This document shows positions 5,292 through 8,141 of a stretch of DNA of 8,141 nucleotides, piece by piece (positions within the stretch are counted from its first letter, which is position 1; every line of letters starts with the position of its first letter). The notes beneath the pieces were generated by a model, which worked only from the letters and a program-made list of their open reading frames with translations, was not told where the DNA came from and searched no databases. The stretch comes from DASTGO01 sp035719045 (GTDB lineage Bacteria > Actinomycetota > Actinomycetes > Actinomycetales > Kineosporiaceae). Location: NCBI GenBank assembly GCA_035719045.1, contig DASTGO010000284.1:1-8141 (forward strand), given 5' to 3'. The position numbers and the translations under genes were made by a program.

Positions 5292-6326
5292 ATGACCTCC
5301 ACCTCGTCACGCAGCCCGCGCCGCACGCTGCCCACCCTCGCGACCGTCGCGGCCGTGGCCGGGGTGTCACCGGCGACCGTCTCCCGGGTGATCAACGGGT
5401 CCACCACGGTGGCACCGCAGATCCGGGCCGCCGTCGAGGATGCGATCAGCACGCTCGGCTACGTCCCGAACCGGGCCGCCCGCAGCCTGGTCACCCGGCG
5501 CAGCGACTCCATCGCCCTGGTGGTCCGGGAACAGGTCGAGTTCGGGGTGGCCGACGCCTATCTGTCCAGCACGATCGTCGCGGCCAGCCAGTCCCTGGTG
5601 GGGACCGGGTTCCAGTTGGTCGTGATGATGGCGGACAACGACGCCGACCACGCCCAGCTGGCCAACTACGTCCGGGCCGGGCATGTGGACGGGGTGATCC
5701 TGGTGTCGGTGCACGCCGACGACCCGCTGCCCCAGCAGCTGCTGCGGGCGAAGATCCCGACCGTGCTCAGCGGCCGTCCGGTCAACCCGCTGCCCGCCGG
5801 CGGCAGCTACGTGGACGTGGACAACATGGGGGGCGGCCGGCTGGCCGCGCAGCGGCTGATCGAGGCCGGCCGCCGTCGGCTGGCCACCATCGCCGGGCCC
5901 GCCGACATGACCGCCGCCACCGACCGGCTCGCCGGGTTCCGCGCCGCGGTACAGGAGGCGGGCCTGCAGGTCGAGGCGATGGCCGTCGGGGACTTCCACC
6001 GGGCCTCCGGCGAGACCGCGATGCAGCAGATCCTCGAGCGGGAACCCGAGATCGACGGGGTGTTCGCGGCCAGCGACCTGATGGCGGCCGGGGCGATGCG
6101 GGTGCTGCGCTCCGCGGGCCGGGTGGTCCCCGACGACGTGGGCGTGATCGGCTTCGACGACGTCGAGCTGGCCCAGCACACCGAGCCGCCGCTGACGACG
6201 ATCCACCAGCCGGTCGCCGACGTGATCAGGATCGTCACGCAGATGCTCATCCGGCAGATCGGCGGCGGTCCCGTCGAGGAGCCCGTGGTCCTGCCCACCA
6301 CCCTGGTGGTCCGCGCGTCCGCCTGA
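5292..6326 (+). CDS. LacI/GalR-family transcriptional repressor, likely regulator of this operon
   Basis: This 344-residue sugar-responsive DNA-binding protein has a helix-turn-helix at about 15-36, with recognition helix SPATVSRVINGS. The hinge helix NRAARSL (60-66) has a Leu66 of the kind that inserts into the central CpG of LacI-type operators. The rest is the periplasmic-binding-protein-like effector domain, with VDVDNMGGG (174-182), a conserved AGP (201-203), AASDLMAAGAMR (259-270) and GFDDVELA (287-294). TAAGGAG lies 5 nt before the ATG. It follows the beta-glucosidase by 68 bp with no hairpin strong enough to call a terminator and no AGCGCT operator, so it is probably cotranscribed at least in part, giving negative feedback. 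The central CpG of AGCGCT suits its hinge. It is most likely a CebR/CelR-like regulator. The inducer cannot be read from the sequence. Confidence 0.92.
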   Translation: MTSTSSRSPRRTLPTLATVAAVAGVSPATVSRVINGSTTVAPQIRAAVEDAISTLGYVPNRAARSLVTRRSDSIALVVREQVEFGVADAYLSSTIVAASQSLVGTGFQLVVMMADNDADHAQLANYVRAGHVDGVILVSVHADDPLPQQLLRAKIPTVLSGRPVNPLPAGGSYVDVDNMGGGRLAAQRLIEAGRRRLATIAGPADMTAATDRLAGFRAAVQEAGLQVEAMAVGDFHRASGETAMQQILEREPEIDGVFAASDLMAAGAMRVLRSAGRVVPDDVGVIGFDDVELAQHTEPPLTTIHQPVADVIRIVTQMLIRQIGGGPVEEPVVLPTTLVVRASA

Positions 6327-6329
6327 CCG

Positions 6330-6414
6330 CTGCGGGCCGGGCCCCGGCAGTTCCACGGCGGCTGCTCCTGCGGCGGGCCTGTCTGCCGCCCGATCACGGC
6401 CGGGTCCGGACCCG
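6330..6414. terminator. Probable bidirectional terminator region between convergent genes
   Basis: The 96 bp between the two stop codons hold several GC-rich inverted repeats. These are CTGCGGG/CCC(G)GCAG (6330-6350, one bulged G) right after the repressor stop, GGCGG/CCGCC (6372-6390), and a perfect 14-bp palindrome CGGGTCCGGACCCG (6401-6414) just past the response-regulator stop. None has a T-tract, as is common in high-GC actinobacteria. The convergent setting is the main reason for the call; the individual stems are short. Confidence 0.4.
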
Positions 6415-6422
6415 CCGACGGA

Positions 6423-7115
6423 TCACAGCAGGCGACGGTCGGCGGCCCAACGGGTCAACTCATGCCGGCTGGACAGCTGCAGCTTGTGCAGCACCGAGGA
6501 CACATGCGTCTCCACGGTCTTCACCGAGATGTACAGCTCCCGGGCCACTTCCTTGTAGGCGTAGCCGCGGGCGATCAACCGCATCACCTCACGTTCCCGG
6601 GCGGACAGCCGGTCCAGCTCGTCGTCCACCGAGGCCACCTCGCCCGCCCCGGCGCCGAAGGCGTCGAGCACGAACCCCGCCAGCCGGGGGGAGAACACCG
6701 CGTCCCCGTCGGCGACCCGGTGCACCGCCGCGGCCAGGTCCGGTCCCGAGATCGTCTTCGTCACATAGCCGCGGGCCCCGGCCCGGATCACCGCGATCAC
6801 GTCCTCGGCCGCATCGGACACGCTCAGCGCCAGGAACCGCACCGGAACCTGCCCGCCGAGCAGTCCGGCGCACCGGTGCAGCACCTCCCGGCCGCCCTGC
6901 CGGTCGATCCCGCCGGGCAGGTGCACGTCGAGCAGGACCACGTCCGGGCGGGTCGCGCAGACCACCTCCACGCCCGTGTCGACGTCACCGGCCTCGCCCA
7001 CCACCTCGATCCCCGGGTCGGCGGCCAGCTCGGCCCGGACCCCGCTGCGGAACATCCCGTGGTCGTCGACCAGGACGATCCGCACCGGGCACGACCCCTG
7101 CGCCGGCTCGCTCAT
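6423..7115 (-). CDS. NarL/FixJ-family two-component response regulator
   Basis: This 230-residue regulator has a receiver domain (about 11-130) and a LuxR-type DNA-binding domain (about 166-228). The receiver shows the acidic pair D17-D18, the phosphoacceptor Asp63 in LLDVHLPGG, a Ser98 at the usual Thr/Ser switch position (LALSVSD) and the conserved Lys120 (GYVTK). The loop after Asp63 is a little longer than usual, with a Gly-rich GIDRQGGRE stretch. The output domain has LSAREREVMRLIARG and recognition helix KTVETHVSSVLHKL, both typical. The start ATG overlaps the kinase stop by 4 nt (ATGA), with AGGAGGGG 8 nt upstream, so kinase and regulator are coupled. There is no evident functional link to the sugar operon, towards which it is convergent. 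The target genes are unknown. Confidence 0.95.
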   Translation of the reverse strand: MSEPAQGSCPVRIVLVDDHGMFRSGVRAELAADPGIEVVGEAGDVDTGVEVVCATRPDVVLLDVHLPGGIDRQGGREVLHRCAGLLGGQVPVRFLALSVSDAAEDVIAVIRAGARGYVTKTISGPDLAAAVHRVADGDAVFSPRLAGFVLDAFGAGAGEVASVDDELDRLSAREREVMRLIARGYAYKEVARELYISVKTVETHVSSVLHKLQLSSRHELTRWAADRRLL

Positions 7116-8141
7116 CGCGCACTCCCCTCCTGCACCGGCGCCGAGTCTGCCACCGCGACCGGCAGCGCCAGCCGGACCTCGGTGCCCTCCCCCGACCGCG
7201 AACGCAACGTCGCCGTCCCGCCGTGCCGCTCCATCCGGGCGATGATCGACTCCCGGACCCCGAGCCGGTCCGCCGGAACGGCAGCCAGGTCGAAGCCCGG
7301 CCCGCGGTCCCGGACAAAGGCCTCCACCCCGTCCGGCCCGGACTCCACGTAGACCTGCACCGGAGCCCCGGCATGCCGGACGGCGTTCACCATGGCCTCC
7401 CGCAGGGCCGCGACCAGGGCTGACACCCGGTCGTCCAGCGGCCGGTCACCCACCAGGACCACCTCGACCGCCACCCCGTGCCGGTCCTCGACGTCCGCCG
7501 CGGCCGCCTTGACCTCGGTGGCCAGGGTCCCGCCGTCGGCCTGCCGCGGGCCGTACAGCCAGTCCCGCAACTCCCGCTCCTGGGACCGGGCCAGCCGGGT
7601 CACCGTCGTCGGGTCGTCACTGCGCCGCTGGATCAGGGCCAGCGTCTGCAGCACGGAGTCGTGCAGGTGGGCCGCCAGATCGGCGCGCTCGGCCTCCCGG
7701 ATCCGGGCCTCCCGCTCGGCGTCCAGGTCCCGCCAGAGCCGGACCCCCCACGGCGCCAGCACCAGCGCCGTCCCGGCCAGCACGGCCAGCACGGCCAGCA
7801 GGGCCCGCCCGGCGGTCACCACGTCACTGCTCTGCAGCAGGAACATCAGCGTCCCGGCGACCACCAGTGCCAGGCCGCCGGCCACCCGGACCGCGGCCGC
7901 CCGGGTGGTGCCGACCCCGGTCCGGGCCGCCCAGCGGGAGCGTTCCACCTCGTCCAACTGGGTGTACGCCAGCAGCGCACCGCCCACGACCACGACCAGC
8001 GGGACGACCGCCCCGAGCCGCACACCGAACCCGAGCCGGGACCCCAGCGCCGACAGCCCGACCGCGAGCAGAGCGATCCCGAGCACCAGATCACCGCGAC
8101 GCCTCCCGCACCGGCGCCGGCCCTCGGCCGGACCCGGGTGC
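7112..8141 (-). CDS. Membrane sensor histidine kinase (NarL-cognate), N-terminus beyond the window
   Basis: The frame is open from the stop at 7112 through base 8141, so the gene is cut at its 5' end. A GTG at 8086 would give 324 residues, but the upstream codons continue in frame as an Arg/Gly/Ala-rich stretch (RRGDL just before), so the true start is probably outside. Counting from that GTG, four hydrophobic segments lie near 1-14, 23-40, 69-85 and 93-112. They are followed by a dimerisation helix with AAHLHDSVLQTLALIQRR (phosphorylated His142), the form found in kinases of NarL-type systems. The ATPase domain has the N box EAMVNAVRHAG (230-240), G1 box RDRGPGFD (259-266) and G2 region GGTATLRSRSGEGTEVRL (289-306). 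The arrangement resembles actinobacterial kinases that carry an N-terminal PspC domain, but that part, if present, is not in this window. Confidence 0.93.
   Translation of the reverse strand, partial: HPGPAEGRRRCGRRRGDLVLGIALLAVGLSALGSRLGFGVRLGAVVPLVVVVGGALLAYTQLDEVERSRWAARTGVGTTRAAAVRVAGGLALVVAGTLMFLLQSSDVVTAGRALLAVLAVLAGTALVLAPWGVRLWRDLDAEREARIREAERADLAAHLHDSVLQTLALIQRRSDDPTTVTRLARSQERELRDWLYGPRQADGGTLATEVKAAAADVEDRHGVAVEVVLVGDRPLDDRVSALVAALREAMVNAVRHAGAPVQVYVESGPDGVEAFVRDRGPGFDLAAVPADRLGVRESIIARMERHGGTATLRSRSGEGTEVRLALPVAVADSAPVQEGSAR

Noticed and set aside
6462..7352. Plus-strand 296-codon frame over the response regulator and kinase
   Set aside because: The product is His/Pro/Arg-rich with no family features, while the minus strand encodes complete receiver, HTH and kinase motifs.
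7774..7800. Three perfect tandem copies of the 9-mer CGGCCAGCA
   Set aside because: They are in frame inside the kinase gene and encode the Leu-Ala-Val repeat of a transmembrane helix. Codon bias in an apolar helix explains them.
1..8141. tRNA, rRNA, CRISPR array, insertion sequence or riboswitch
   Set aside because: I saw no cloverleaf-like sequence, repeat array, transposase motif or terminal inverted repeats, and no recognisable aptamer in the leader.

Overview
The window is GC-rich throughout, with codon third positions almost always G or C. It has dense operons with ATGA and TGATG stop/start overlaps, an MsiK-type sugar ABC transporter that lacks its own ATPase gene, and a NarL-type two-component pair of a style common in actinobacteria. 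All of this points to a chromosomal segment of a high-GC Gram-positive (Actinomycetota). I cannot name the genus from the sequence, and I see no mobile element, phage gene, CRISPR array, tRNA or rRNA.

Layout. Positions 1-448 are a long control region. They hold four copies of the core AGCGCT inside palindromes, a perfect TTGACA -35 box, and at the left edge a doubtful reading frame on the minus strand. From 449 to 6326 there is one plus-strand gene set: a lipoprotein solute-binding protein (449-1735), two MalF/MalG-type permeases (1884-2858 and 2858-3745), a cytoplasmic GH1 beta-glucosidase (3742-5223) and a LacI-family regulator (5292-6326). Between the binding-protein gene and the first permease lie two tandem 16-bp hairpins and two further AGCGCT cores. 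From 8141 down to 6423, on the minus strand and convergent with the sugar locus, are a membrane histidine kinase (cut by the window edge) and its NarL/FixJ response regulator, overlapping by 4 nt.

How it works together (inference from families). A beta-linked gluco-oligosaccharide such as cellobiose would be captured by the lipoprotein and imported intact through the permease pair. Transport would be energised by a shared MsiK-like ATPase encoded elsewhere, and the sugar split to monosaccharides in the cytoplasm by the GH1 enzyme. The LacI protein would repress the operon through the AGCGCT palindromes until a sugar inducer binds. The gene content matches the cebEFG-bglC-cebR type of locus, but three of the four promoter operators depart from the CebR site TGGGAGCGCTCCCA, and the best one also fits the CcpA-type cre consensus. 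The exact ligand is therefore open.

Nothing here is clearly a new class of system. The points most worth a second look are the operator array, where three of four sites lie on the same DNA face and all six AGCGCT cores I found fall in intergenic DNA, and the double hairpin plus operator pair placed between the binding protein and the permeases.
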